From Gemmatimonadota bacterium (GTDB lineage: Bacteria > Gemmatimonadota > Gemmatimonadetes > Gemmatimonadales > GWC2-71-9), in assembly GCA_003220985.1 (NCBI GenBank), contig QHTY01000132.1:1159-12022 (forward strand): 10,864 bases of DNA, given 5' to 3'. The position numbers were made by a program, and so were the translations under genes. Below are positions 1-5,491 of this stretch, piece by piece; position 1 is the stretch's first letter; every line of letters begins with the position of its first letter. The notes under the pieces are model-generated. The model saw nothing but the letters and a program-made list of their open reading frames with translations. It had not been told where the DNA came from and made no database searches.

Positions 1-69
1 GATGACTGGCAGGGCAGGGTGACGATTCAGGCCAGAGTCGCGAGTCTTGCTCCGCATCATCGCGGGTGA
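1..69 (+). CDS. 3' end of an upstream gene, possibly recJ (partial)
   Basis: Frame 1 is open from the window edge to a TGA at 67-69 and overlaps the start of rsmD by 23 bases. The other two + frames hit stops within the first 22 bases. The 22 visible residues include DDWQGRVTIQARV, which resembles the extreme C-terminal strand of RecJ single-strand exonucleases (a W-x-G-x-x-x-x-Q pattern). This is a resemblance from memory over a very short piece. Only the open frame is seen directly, and the product could be something else. Confidence 0.4.
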   Translation, partial: DDWQGRVTIQARVASLAPHHRG

Positions 70-565
70 GTTCAAGGGTCGTCGCCTCAAGACGCCCGGT
101 GGAAGGACCGTCCGACCGACGGGGGATCGAGTAAAGGAGGCGTGGTTCAGTATTCTCCAGCAGTCGATTCCCGAGGCGCGCGTGCTCGACCTCTTCGCCG
201 GCTCCGGCGCGTTGGGCTTCGAGGCGCTGTCGCGTGGCGCGATGGCGGTTGATTTCGTCGAGAATCACATGGCGTCATTGGCGGCGATTCGGGACAACGC
301 CGCGACTCTCAAGGTGGAGGATCGCGTGACGATTCACCGCATGGACGCAGTGCGGTTCGCCGAGCGGCTCCAACCTGCCCAGTACGATCTGGCGTTCGCG
401 GATCCGCCGTATGCCACCGAGGACGCGGCGCAGCTCGTATCGTTGTTTCGCGCGACGCCGTTCGCGCGGGCGTTCTCGGTGGAGCATGCTGCGGATGTTT
501 CGTTGTCTGGAGACGACACGCGGCGCTACGGCGACACGGCGATCACGTTCGTGTACGCGCCATGA
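47..565 (+). CDS. rsmD: 16S rRNA (guanine(966)-N2)-methyltransferase RsmD
   Basis: RsmD uses S-adenosylmethionine to methylate N2 of G966 in 16S rRNA during 30S assembly. The 172-residue length fits the family. The N-terminus MLRIIAGEFKGRRLKTPGG is the family signature. The SAM-binding motif I is DLFAGSGALGFEAL (residues 48-61), and the catalytic DPPY motif is at 119-122, inside FADPPYATEDA. The start is the TTG at 47, since the conserved IIAGEFKGRRL begins two codons later. No strong Shine-Dalgarno sequence is visible and the start lies inside the upstream frame, so coupled translation is likely. The stop overlaps the coaD start as ATGA. An rsmD-coaD pairing is common in bacteria. Confidence 0.95.
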   Translation: MLRIIAGEFKGRRLKTPGGRTVRPTGDRVKEAWFSILQQSIPEARVLDLFAGSGALGFEALSRGAMAVDFVENHMASLAAIRDNAATLKVEDRVTIHRMDAVRFAERLQPAQYDLAFADPPYATEDAAQLVSLFRATPFARAFSVEHAADVSLSGDDTRRYGDTAITFVYAP

Positions 566-1041
566 AGCGCATCGCCGTCTACCCCGGGTCGTTCGATCCC
601 ATCACCAAGGGTCACGAAGACCTCATCCATCGCTCGCTCGAGTTCGTCGACCAGCTGATCGTCGCGGTCGCCGTGAATGTCGCCAAGCAGCCGCTGTTTT
701 CGCTCGAGGAGCGCGTCGCGTTGATCCGGCAGGCGATCCGCGACAAGCGCGTGGAGGTGCAATCGTTCGAAGGGTTGCTCGCCGAGTTCGCCAAGAAAGT
801 CGGCGCCGCGGTGATCGTGCGCGGGCTGCGGGCGGTCTCGGACTTCGAGTATGAATTCCAGATGGCGCTGATGAATCGCAATCTCGCCCCGCATATCGAG
901 ACCGTTTTTCTCGTGCCCGCATTCGATCTGACCTATCTCAGCTCCAGCCTGGTGCGCGAAGTCGCGCGCTTCGGCGGCGACGTGTCGCAGCTGGTCGACC
1001 CCACCGTGCAGCAGGCCCTGAAACGCAAGTTCAGCAAATGA
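562..1041 (+). CDS. coaD: phosphopantetheine adenylyltransferase CoaD
   Basis: CoaD joins ATP and 4'-phosphopantetheine to give dephospho-CoA and pyrophosphate, the penultimate step of CoA synthesis in the cytoplasm. The protein is 159 residues, the usual length. It starts MKRIAVYPGSFDPITKGH, with the nucleotidyltransferase T-x-G-H motif (T15-K-G-H18). It carries the second signature YLSSSLVRE (about 125-133), the family's ISSTxVR element. The ATG overlaps the rsmD stop (ATGA), and its own stop overlaps the next ATG in the same way. Translation is therefore probably coupled across rsmD, coaD and pta. Nothing is missing or unusual in the sequence. Confidence 0.97.
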   Translation: MKRIAVYPGSFDPITKGHEDLIHRSLEFVDQLIVAVAVNVAKQPLFSLEERVALIRQAIRDKRVEVQSFEGLLAEFAKKVGAAVIVRGLRAVSDFEYEFQMALMNRNLAPHIETVFLVPAFDLTYLSSSLVREVARFGGDVSQLVDPTVQQALKRKFSK

Positions 1042-1949
1042 AGTTTCTGGACCGCGTCTACGAGCGGGCGCGGCAGCGCAAGGCTCGCATCGTCCTGGCC
1101 GAGGGGGAGGATCCTCGCGTTCAAGAAGCGGGCCGAAGAATTGAGCGCGAGAGTTTGGGAAGCGTTCAGCTTCTGACACGTACGACGCACGACGCACGAC
1201 GCACGATGATCTCCCTGCTCCGATCTAGACGGCCAGACAAATTCCCCACTGACACCGCAGCCAGCCAGGCCTTGGAGCACCCGCTGACCTTGGGGGCGTG
1301 TCTCGTGGGTGTGGGTGACGCGGACGTCATGCTGGGCGGCGCGATGTACACGAGCGCCGAAACGATACGGGCGGCGCTGTGGGCGGTCGGGACGGCGCCG
1401 GGCATCGCGACCGTGTCGGGCGCCTTTTACATGATCAAGGACGACCGCGTGCTCACGTTCGCCGATGCGGCGGTGTGCCCCGAGCCGGAACCGAGCCAAC
1501 TGGCCGACATCGCGCTCACGTCGGCGCGCGAGCGCCGGCTGATCGTCGAGGACGAGCCCGTCGTCGCTTTCCTTTCTTATAGCACGAAGGGCAGCGCCAG
1601 CGGGCCGCGGATCGATCGGGTCGTGGCCGGTATGGCCGAGCTGCGCGCGCGCGAACCCGATTTCGCCTTCGATGGAGAGCTCCAGCTCGACGCCGCGCTC
1701 GTGCCCGCGGTCGCGGCACGCAAGGCGCCGGGATCGCCCGCCGCCGGTCGCGCCAACGTCCTGATTTTCCCCGATCTCGACGCCGGGAACATCGGCTACA
1801 AACTCGTGGAGCGGCTCGGTGGCTGGACCGCGCTCGGCCCGATTCTGCAGGGATTGGCGCGGCCCATTTCGGACCTGTCGCGTGGCGCGACGGCCGATGA
1901 TATTGTGAACACTGCGGCGATCGCCATCCTGCAAACGCGGAGGGGGTAA
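1038..1949 (+). CDS. pta: phosphate acetyltransferase, shortened in its N-terminal part
   Basis: Pta interconverts acetyl-CoA and acetyl phosphate, linking CoA metabolism to acetate and ATP formation with acetate kinase (not in the window). The N-terminus KARIVLAEGEDPRVQEA and the core GDADVMLGG (93-101), SGAFYM, SYSTKGSASGP (180-190), IFPDLDAGNIGYKL (243-256) and GPILQGLARPISDLSRG (267-283) are typical of the PTA_PTB family. At 303 residues it is about 20-30 short of the usual single-domain form. The loss lies around residues 40-65, where homologs carry a strand and loop. That stretch is instead encoded partly by a 7-bp tandem repeat (1182-1206, residues 49-57). The active-site half looks intact, so it may still work. 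The ATG overlaps the coaD stop. Confidence 0.88.
   Translation: MKFLDRVYERARQRKARIVLAEGEDPRVQEAGRRIERESLGSVQLLTRTTHDARRTMISLLRSRRPDKFPTDTAASQALEHPLTLGACLVGVGDADVMLGGAMYTSAETIRAALWAVGTAPGIATVSGAFYMIKDDRVLTFADAAVCPEPEPSQLADIALTSARERRLIVEDEPVVAFLSYSTKGSASGPRIDRVVAGMAELRAREPDFAFDGELQLDAALVPAVAARKAPGSPAAGRANVLIFPDLDAGNIGYKLVERLGGWTALGPILQGLARPISDLSRGATADDIVNTAAIAILQTRRG
1182..1206 (+). repeat. heptamer tandem repeat, three units plus 4 nt, inside pta
   Basis: The unit ACGACGC occurs three times without a mismatch (1182-1202), followed by ACGA, giving 25 nt of strict period 7. It begins exactly at codon 49 of pta and is read as TTHDARRTM. Three 7-bp units equal seven codons, so the addition is frame-neutral. 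I found no inverted partner within pta. The tract length and period match the two tracts in rsmA, although the unit sequence differs. Confidence 0.85.
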
Positions 1950-1952
1950 CCG

Positions 1953-2288
1953 GTGCGCTTCACTCTGAAGAAGGATAAGAGCGGAGTGGTCGTCGTCGGC
2001 GTAGAAGGCCAGCTCATCGTCGGCAACCGCCAAGAGCTGAAGCAGAAGGTCCTGGACGCGCTCGAGGAAGGCTCCCGGAAGTTCGTCATCGATTTTGCCA
2101 AAACCGGCTACATCGATTCGTCGGGACTCGGCGTCCTGGTTTCGCTCTCGAAGAAGATTCGCGAACAGAGTGGGGAGCTGCGGCTCGCGGGTCTCAACGC
2201 CGACCTGCAGACGCTGTTCGAACTCACGAAGCTCGACACCTTGTTCGCCATCACGCGGACCGCCGAGGAAGCGCTGGCCGCGTTCTGA
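1953..2288 (+). CDS. STAS-domain anti-sigma factor antagonist (RsbV/SpoIIAA type)
   Basis: This 111-residue protein is a single STAS domain. In partner switching, the unphosphorylated form binds the RsbW-type kinase and frees the kinase's target, usually a sigma factor. The hallmark is YIDSSGLGVLV (residues 53-63). By alignment with SpoIIAA Ser58, the phosphorylated residue is the second serine, S57. The C-terminal half (LRLAGLNADLQTLFELTKLDTLFAI) is typical of the family. The start is a GTG at 1953, 6 bases after a strong Shine-Dalgarno sequence GGAGGGGG (1939-1946) that overlaps the end of pta. The next gene, encoding the cognate-looking kinase, begins one base after the stop. Confidence 0.93.
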   Translation: MRFTLKKDKSGVVVVGVEGQLIVGNRQELKQKVLDALEEGSRKFVIDFAKTGYIDSSGLGVLVSLSKKIREQSGELRLAGLNADLQTLFELTKLDTLFAITRTAEEALAAF

Positions 2289-2289
2289 C

Positions 2290-2718
2290 GTGACCCTCCA
2301 ACTGCAGGTCACCCGCAACGCGATGCAGCTCGACGTCCCGAGCGATCTCGGGATGGTCGGCGACGCGGTCGAGCTGGTTGCGACTCACGTCCCCCCCGGC
2401 ACGCTGTCCCCCCGCCGCATCAGCTTCAACCTCCGCACCGCCCTCGCCGAAGCCCTGGGCAACGCGATTCGCTATGGCACGGGCGAAGATCCCGCCCGCC
2501 GCGTGACCGTACGCGTCGAGCTGGGGGGCGACTTCGTCCGCATTCACGTGGTGGACGATGGCCACGGCTTCGACTCCAGGAGCGTTCCCGATCCGACGCA
2601 GCCGGACAACCTGGAGCGCGAGTACGGCCGCGGGTTGTTCGTGATTCGACACCTCGTGGACGACGTTGCGTTCAACGAGAAAGGCAACGGCATATCCCTG
2701 ACGCTCCGGGCGGTGTGA
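2290..2718 (+). CDS. RsbW/SpoIIAB-type anti-sigma factor serine kinase (HATPase_c_2)
   Basis: A 142-residue GHKL-fold ATPase. The family binds and inhibits a sigma factor (or another output protein) and phosphorylates its STAS antagonist on serine. The N-box is RTALAEALGNAIRYG, with the Mg-binding Asn in ALGNA (about residues 49-63). The G1 box is VVDDGHGFD (about 91-99) and the G2 box is GRGLFVIRHLVDDV (about 117-130). The start is the GTG at 2290, one base after the STAS stop; there is no separate Shine-Dalgarno sequence, so it is probably coupled. The same frame is open further upstream inside the STAS gene, but that extension is only out-of-frame STAS sequence. The stop overlaps the next GTG (GTGA). 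The sigma target is not in this window. Confidence 0.92.
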   Translation: MTLQLQVTRNAMQLDVPSDLGMVGDAVELVATHVPPGTLSPRRISFNLRTALAEALGNAIRYGTGEDPARRVTVRVELGGDFVRIHVVDDGHGFDSRSVPDPTQPDNLEREYGRGLFVIRHLVDDVAFNEKGNGISLTLRAV

Positions 2719-3520
2719 CACGGCTCGAGCGCTTGTTGCCGGTGCTCGCGGCGCTTTCCGGGACAACTCTACGCTTGTGGCGTAGACGCCCGGTGGGCGG
2801 TTGCTACCCGTGGTCGGAGGCTTGGGCGAAGGTAGGGAAGAGCCGCGCTGGACTCCGACCCCCAATGGTGGCGGCCGGCTCGACACTCCCGACGGTCCCG
2901 CGTGGTTCCAGCCGATCCCCTCCGTCCATGACACCTGGCTCGAAATAAAGGGCGAAGGGGAACAGGGCGCCGTCGAGCTCGCCGAGGTCGTTGGGGCGGT
3001 GATGGAGGCCGAGGAGGAGACCGGCCAAGTCGCGGCCGAGCTGTCGGGGCGGTACGAGGAAATCGATTTGATCTACACGATCAGCGAGATCCTCGGCCAC
3101 ACGATCCGGCTGGACGAGGCGGCGAACCGGATCTTGCGCGAAGTGTCGGCGGTAGTGCGCGCGCGGCGTGCGACGTTGATGGTGCATGACCCGCGCGAGC
3201 ATGTGCTGCGGCTCGTGGCGGCGCGCGGCGTAGAGCTGGGGGAGATCGACCCGATTGAAGTGGACGATCCGACGTCGATCGCGGCGCGCGTGTTTCGGGA
3301 GATGCGCACGATCAGCTATGATCCGAGCGACCAGCGCGCTCCGAAGCCTCGGAACCCGATCGAACGGGGCTATCGCGGTCACGCGTTTCTGTCAGTGCCG
3401 GTCGTGTACGCGTCGCCCGGGCGCGTGCCCACGCCCATCGGGGTGATCAATCTGACCGACCGCACTGGAGAAGACGCGTTCACCGCATCGGCGCGGCGAT
3501 TGAGAACGCTCGGCTCGTAG
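2715..3520 (+). pseudogene. GAF sensor half of an RsbU-like phosphatase, frame-broken
   Basis: This should be the N-terminal part of a GAF-SpoIIE phosphatase. The GTG at 2715 overlaps the kinase stop and begins TRLERLLPVLAALSGTTLRLWRR. That frame then shifts, and the protein continues in another frame as GGRLLPVVGGLGEGREEPRW. Adding one C to the CCC run at 2789-2791 restores a smooth join. A GAF domain follows (about 3065-3480; DLIYTISEILGHTIRLDEAANRI through VGVINLTDRTG-like text). The frame ends at a TAG (3518-3520) just after DAFTAS. There, the roughly 12 residues that normally join GAF to the linker are missing, and the sequence resumes in a third frame as IGAAIENARLVELDLSQQ. If not an assembly fault, this gene makes at best a separate GAF fragment, from TTG 2801 or GTG 2715. 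Confidence 0.75.
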
Positions 3521-3528
3521 AGCTCGAC

Positions 3529-4266
3529 TTGAGCCAGCAGCGCGTCCGTCGCGAGCTGGAGCTGGCCCACGACCTGCAGCTCAAGCTGCTGCCGTCGCCG
3601 GCGGTGGTCGCCGCGAAAGCGGACGTTGCCGCTCGCTGCCGCCCCGCCGAATCGGTGGGCGGTGACTTCTATAACCTGTTGAGTCTCCACGGCGATCGTG
3701 TCGGAGTCATGATCGGCGATGTGTCGAGCCACGGATTCGGCGCGGCGCTCATCATGGCACTGGCGATGGCGGCGTCCGGTATCCACGCGGAGACCGCGGA
3801 GTCGCCGCATGAGGCGCTGCGGCGCCTGGAGATGTCGCTGGCGGAGGAGCTGGCGGAGACGGAGATGTTTCTGACACTCTGCTACGTTGTCGCCAATCCG
3901 GCCGAGGGCGTGCTCACGTACGCCAACGCCGGTCACCCACATGCGTTTCTCATCTCCACGCAGGACGGGGCGCTCAAGCGGCTCGGGGCGACGCGGCCGC
4001 CGCTCGGGCTCGGCGATGGCGGGCAGGAACGCGTCGAGCAGTGCGAGCGCGGCAAGGCCATTCTGTGTCTCTTCACGGATGGATTGGCGGACGCCCGCGG
4101 GCCGAGCGGCGAGCGGTTCGGGGAGCAGCGCGTCTTGAGCCACGTCGTGAACCTGCGCGGCCGCCCCGCGCGCGACATCCTCGAAGCGGTGTTTACCGAC
4201 ATCGCCGCGTTTACCGGGGGCGCCCCGGCGAACGACGACCGCACGCTCGTGCTGCTGAAGGTTTGA
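3529..4266 (+). CDS. SpoIIE/RsbU-type PP2C serine phosphatase domain
   Basis: A PPM-family phosphatase of the RsbU/SpoIIE type. It would remove the phosphate from the STAS protein encoded at 1953-2288 and so turn the switch on. It begins with the linker helix QQRVRRELELAHDLQLKLLP. Metal-binding aspartates lie in SVGGDFYN and MIGDVSSHGFGAAL. Later motifs are YANAGHPHAFLI, LCLFTDGLADAR and the final NDDRTLVLL. The 245-residue domain looks complete. The frame is open upstream of the TTG at 3529 to about 3484, reading IGAAIENARLVELDLSQQ, which shows this was once fused to the GAF half before it. As the sequence stands, the phosphatase could be translated alone from TTG 3529, without its sensor. 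Its stop overlaps the rsmA start (TTGA). Confidence 0.88.
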   Translation: MSQQRVRRELELAHDLQLKLLPSPAVVAAKADVAARCRPAESVGGDFYNLLSLHGDRVGVMIGDVSSHGFGAALIMALAMAASGIHAETAESPHEALRRLEMSLAEELAETEMFLTLCYVVANPAEGVLTYANAGHPHAFLISTQDGALKRLGATRPPLGLGDGGQERVEQCERGKAILCLFTDGLADARGPSGERFGEQRVLSHVVNLRGRPARDILEAVFTDIAAFTGGAPANDDRTLVLLKV

Positions 4267-5058
4267 GCCCTCGCCGCTTAGGGCAGCACTTTCTGACAGA
4301 TCACAAGCTCCTCGATCGGATTGTCGAGGCGCTCGACGTCCGGGCCGGCGAGACCGTGATCGAAGTGGGCCCTGGCCACGGCTCGCTAACCGAGGTTCTG
4401 CTTGACCGGGGAGCTCAGGTGATTGCGATCGAAAAGGACCGAGAGCTGGCCGAACAACTGCGGGTTCGGGTGTCTGGTGTCGGGTGTCAGGTGGTGACGG
4501 GCGATGCACTGAAGGTTGACTGGCACGAATTGTACTCCAGGCACCTGACACCTGACACCCGACACCGCCTTAAGATCGTCGGCAACATCCCCTATTACAT
4601 CACCTCACCGTTGATCGATAAAGCACTCACGCCCCCACTTCCGGACCGCATCGTGTTTCTAGTGCAGGCGGAGGTCGCTGACCGCATCGCGGCGAAGCCT
4701 GGCGGCAAGATCTATGGTGCTTTGTCGGTAGGCGTACAGGCCGTCGCACGTGTGGAGAAGCTGTTCAACGTGGCCGCCGGCGCGTTTCGGCCACCGCCGA
4801 GGGTGCGGAGTACGGTCATCAGGCTCACGCCGCTGGTGGAACCGCTCGTGCGGCCTGGAAGAAGTGCCGGCGTTTCGGGCGTTTGTCACGACGTGCTTCA
4901 GCAAGCGCCGCAAGCAGCTAAAAAACGCCGTGCTGGGGCTGAACGAGGCGGATCTGAAAGCGCTGGACTTCGATCCCCGAGTGCGCCCGGAGCGCCTTCC
5001 GGCCGCTGCGTTCGTTCGGCTCTTCCGGCGCGCGGCCGCGACACCTGCGTCGCGGTGA
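4263..5058 (+). CDS. rsmA: 16S rRNA (adenine1518/1519-N6)-dimethyltransferase RsmA, frameshifted near the 3' end
   Basis: RsmA (KsgA) dimethylates A1518 and A1519 of 16S rRNA late in 30S assembly. The TTG at 4263 gives MSPRRLGQHFLTDHKLLDRI, the family's start. The SAM motif is IEVGPGHGSLTEVL (33-46); EKDRELAEQL and GDALKVD follow; the catalytic motif is NIPYYITSP (108-116). Around 4851-4858 the frame breaks: removing one G from CTGGAA (4857-4858) joins EPLVRP to EEVPAFRAFVTTCFSKRRKQLKN. The C-terminal domain then ends at the TGA 5056-5058. Unshifted reading would instead give an unrelated tail to 5069. Two 25-nt heptamer-repeat tracts encode residues 70-77 and 94-102, in loops that vary among homologs. 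Either the assembly has a one-base error or the C-terminal domain is lost. Confidence 0.88.
4469..4493 (+). repeat. heptamer tract 1 in rsmA (left arm of inverted pair)
   Basis: Period-7 sequence GGTGTCT-GGTGTCG-GGTGTCA plus GGTG, 25 nt: three units and 4 nt, as in pta. It is read as VSGVGCQV in RsmA, just before the GDALKVD motif. It is the near-perfect reverse complement of the tract at 4542-4566, with one mismatch and one G:U pair over 25 positions. Confidence 0.85.
4542..4566 (+). repeat. heptamer tract 2 in rsmA (right arm of inverted pair)
   Basis: Period-7 sequence CACCTGA-CACCTGA-CACCCGA plus CACC, 25 nt. It is read as HLTPDTRHR, just before KIVGNIPYYIT. With the tract at 4469-4493 it can form a stem of about 25 bp enclosing a 48-nt loop (4494-4541) that holds the GDALKVD codons. 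Confidence 0.85.
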
Positions 5059-5082
5059 CATATCCATGATTGTTGATATGTC
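5057..5082. promoter_or_regulatory. inverted repeat over the rsmA stop, possible operator or weak terminator
   Basis: Arms GACATATC (5057-5064) and GATATGTC (5075-5082) are a perfect 8-bp match around a 10-base spacer. The left arm includes the last two bases of the rsmA stop codon. No T-run follows, and the stem is AT-rich, so it is a poor intrinsic terminator. It could be a protein-binding site upstream of arsR. Function unknown. Confidence 0.4.
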
Positions 5083-5117
5083 CGTATCTGGTCCTGTTGC
5101 CAGGGACTTCAGGGGCC

Positions 5118-5145
5118 TTGACGTATCAAGAAAACTTGATACGTT
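5118..5145 (+). promoter_or_regulatory. probable arsR promoter, leaderless arrangement
   Basis: TTGACG (5118-5123) matches a -35 element in five of six positions. A 16-base spacer leads to TACGTT (5140-5145), which fits the TAnnnT form of -10. Transcription would start about 7 bases later, at the ATG of arsR (5152). The only purine run, GAGGG (5146-5150), sits one base from the ATG, too close to act as a ribosome binding site. The ArsR operator lies between and over these elements. Inferred from sequence spacing only. Confidence 0.45.
5121..5144. promoter_or_regulatory. ArsR operator (perfect inverted repeat)
   Basis: Arms ACGTATCAAG (5121-5130) and CTTGATACGT (5135-5144) are exact reverse complements around AAAA. 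The core ATCAA-N6-TTGAT is the known binding pattern of ArsR/SmtB repressors. The site ends 7 bases before the arsR start codon. ArsR bound here would block RNA polymerase, and As(III) would release it, giving autoregulation of arsR-arsM. Confidence 0.85.
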
Positions 5146-5151
5146 GAGGGC

Positions 5152-5478
5152 ATGACATCCGTCACTCGTCCCGAACCGGCGCGGGTCGCCACCTGGTTCC
5201 ACGCACTCTCCGATGAAACCCGCGTCCAGATCGTCGAAATGCTATCTCACAAAGAGCGTTGCGTCTGCGAGCTGGAGCAGGTGCTCGGCATCGCTCAATC
5301 CCGGCTCTCCTTCCATATCAAGGTGCTCAAGGACGCGGGGCTGATCAGCGACCGCCGTGAGGGTCGCTGGATGTTCTACGGCCTCGAGCGCGAGACGCTG
5401 GACCAAATCGCCGCGTATACGAAATCCGTCAAACCCGGCAAGCACGCCGGCAGCTGCGCCGTCGCCTGTTGCGACTAA
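5152..5478 (+). CDS. arsR: ArsR-family arsenite-responsive repressor
   Basis: A 108-residue winged-helix repressor that leaves DNA when As(III) binds its cysteines. The first helix region reads WFHALSDETRVQIVEML. The metal site is ERCVCELEQVLG, with C37 and C39, the classic C-V-C of the E. coli R773 ArsR type. The recognition helix is QSRLSFHIKVLKDAGLI, and the wing is DRREGRWMFYGL. The C-terminus GSCAVACCD adds C102, C106 and C107, which may supply a third As(III) ligand. The ATG at 5152 lies 7 bases after a perfect ArsR operator. arsM starts 13 bases after the stop, so both genes should share the arsenic-controlled transcript. Confidence 0.93.
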   Translation: MTSVTRPEPARVATWFHALSDETRVQIVEMLSHKERCVCELEQVLGIAQSRLSFHIKVLKDAGLISDRREGRWMFYGLERETLDQIAAYTKSVKPGKHAGSCAVACCD

Positions 5479-5491
5479 CATCGGAGGATTC

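Noticed and set aside
2783..2800. Programmed -1 frameshift in the phosphatase gene
   Set aside because: No slippery heptamer of the X-XXY-YYZ type is present. A lost C in the CCC run is simpler.
2715..2948. 77-codon frame from GTG 2715 as a separate small protein
   Set aside because: Its first 23 residues fit the start of the GAF-phosphatase protein; the rest is out-of-frame sequence after the one-base break near 2789.
4041..4262. N-terminal extension of the rsmA frame back to 4041
   Set aside because: It overlaps the phosphatase domain in another frame and looks like shadow sequence. The conserved RsmA start SPRRLGQHFL begins at TTG 4263.
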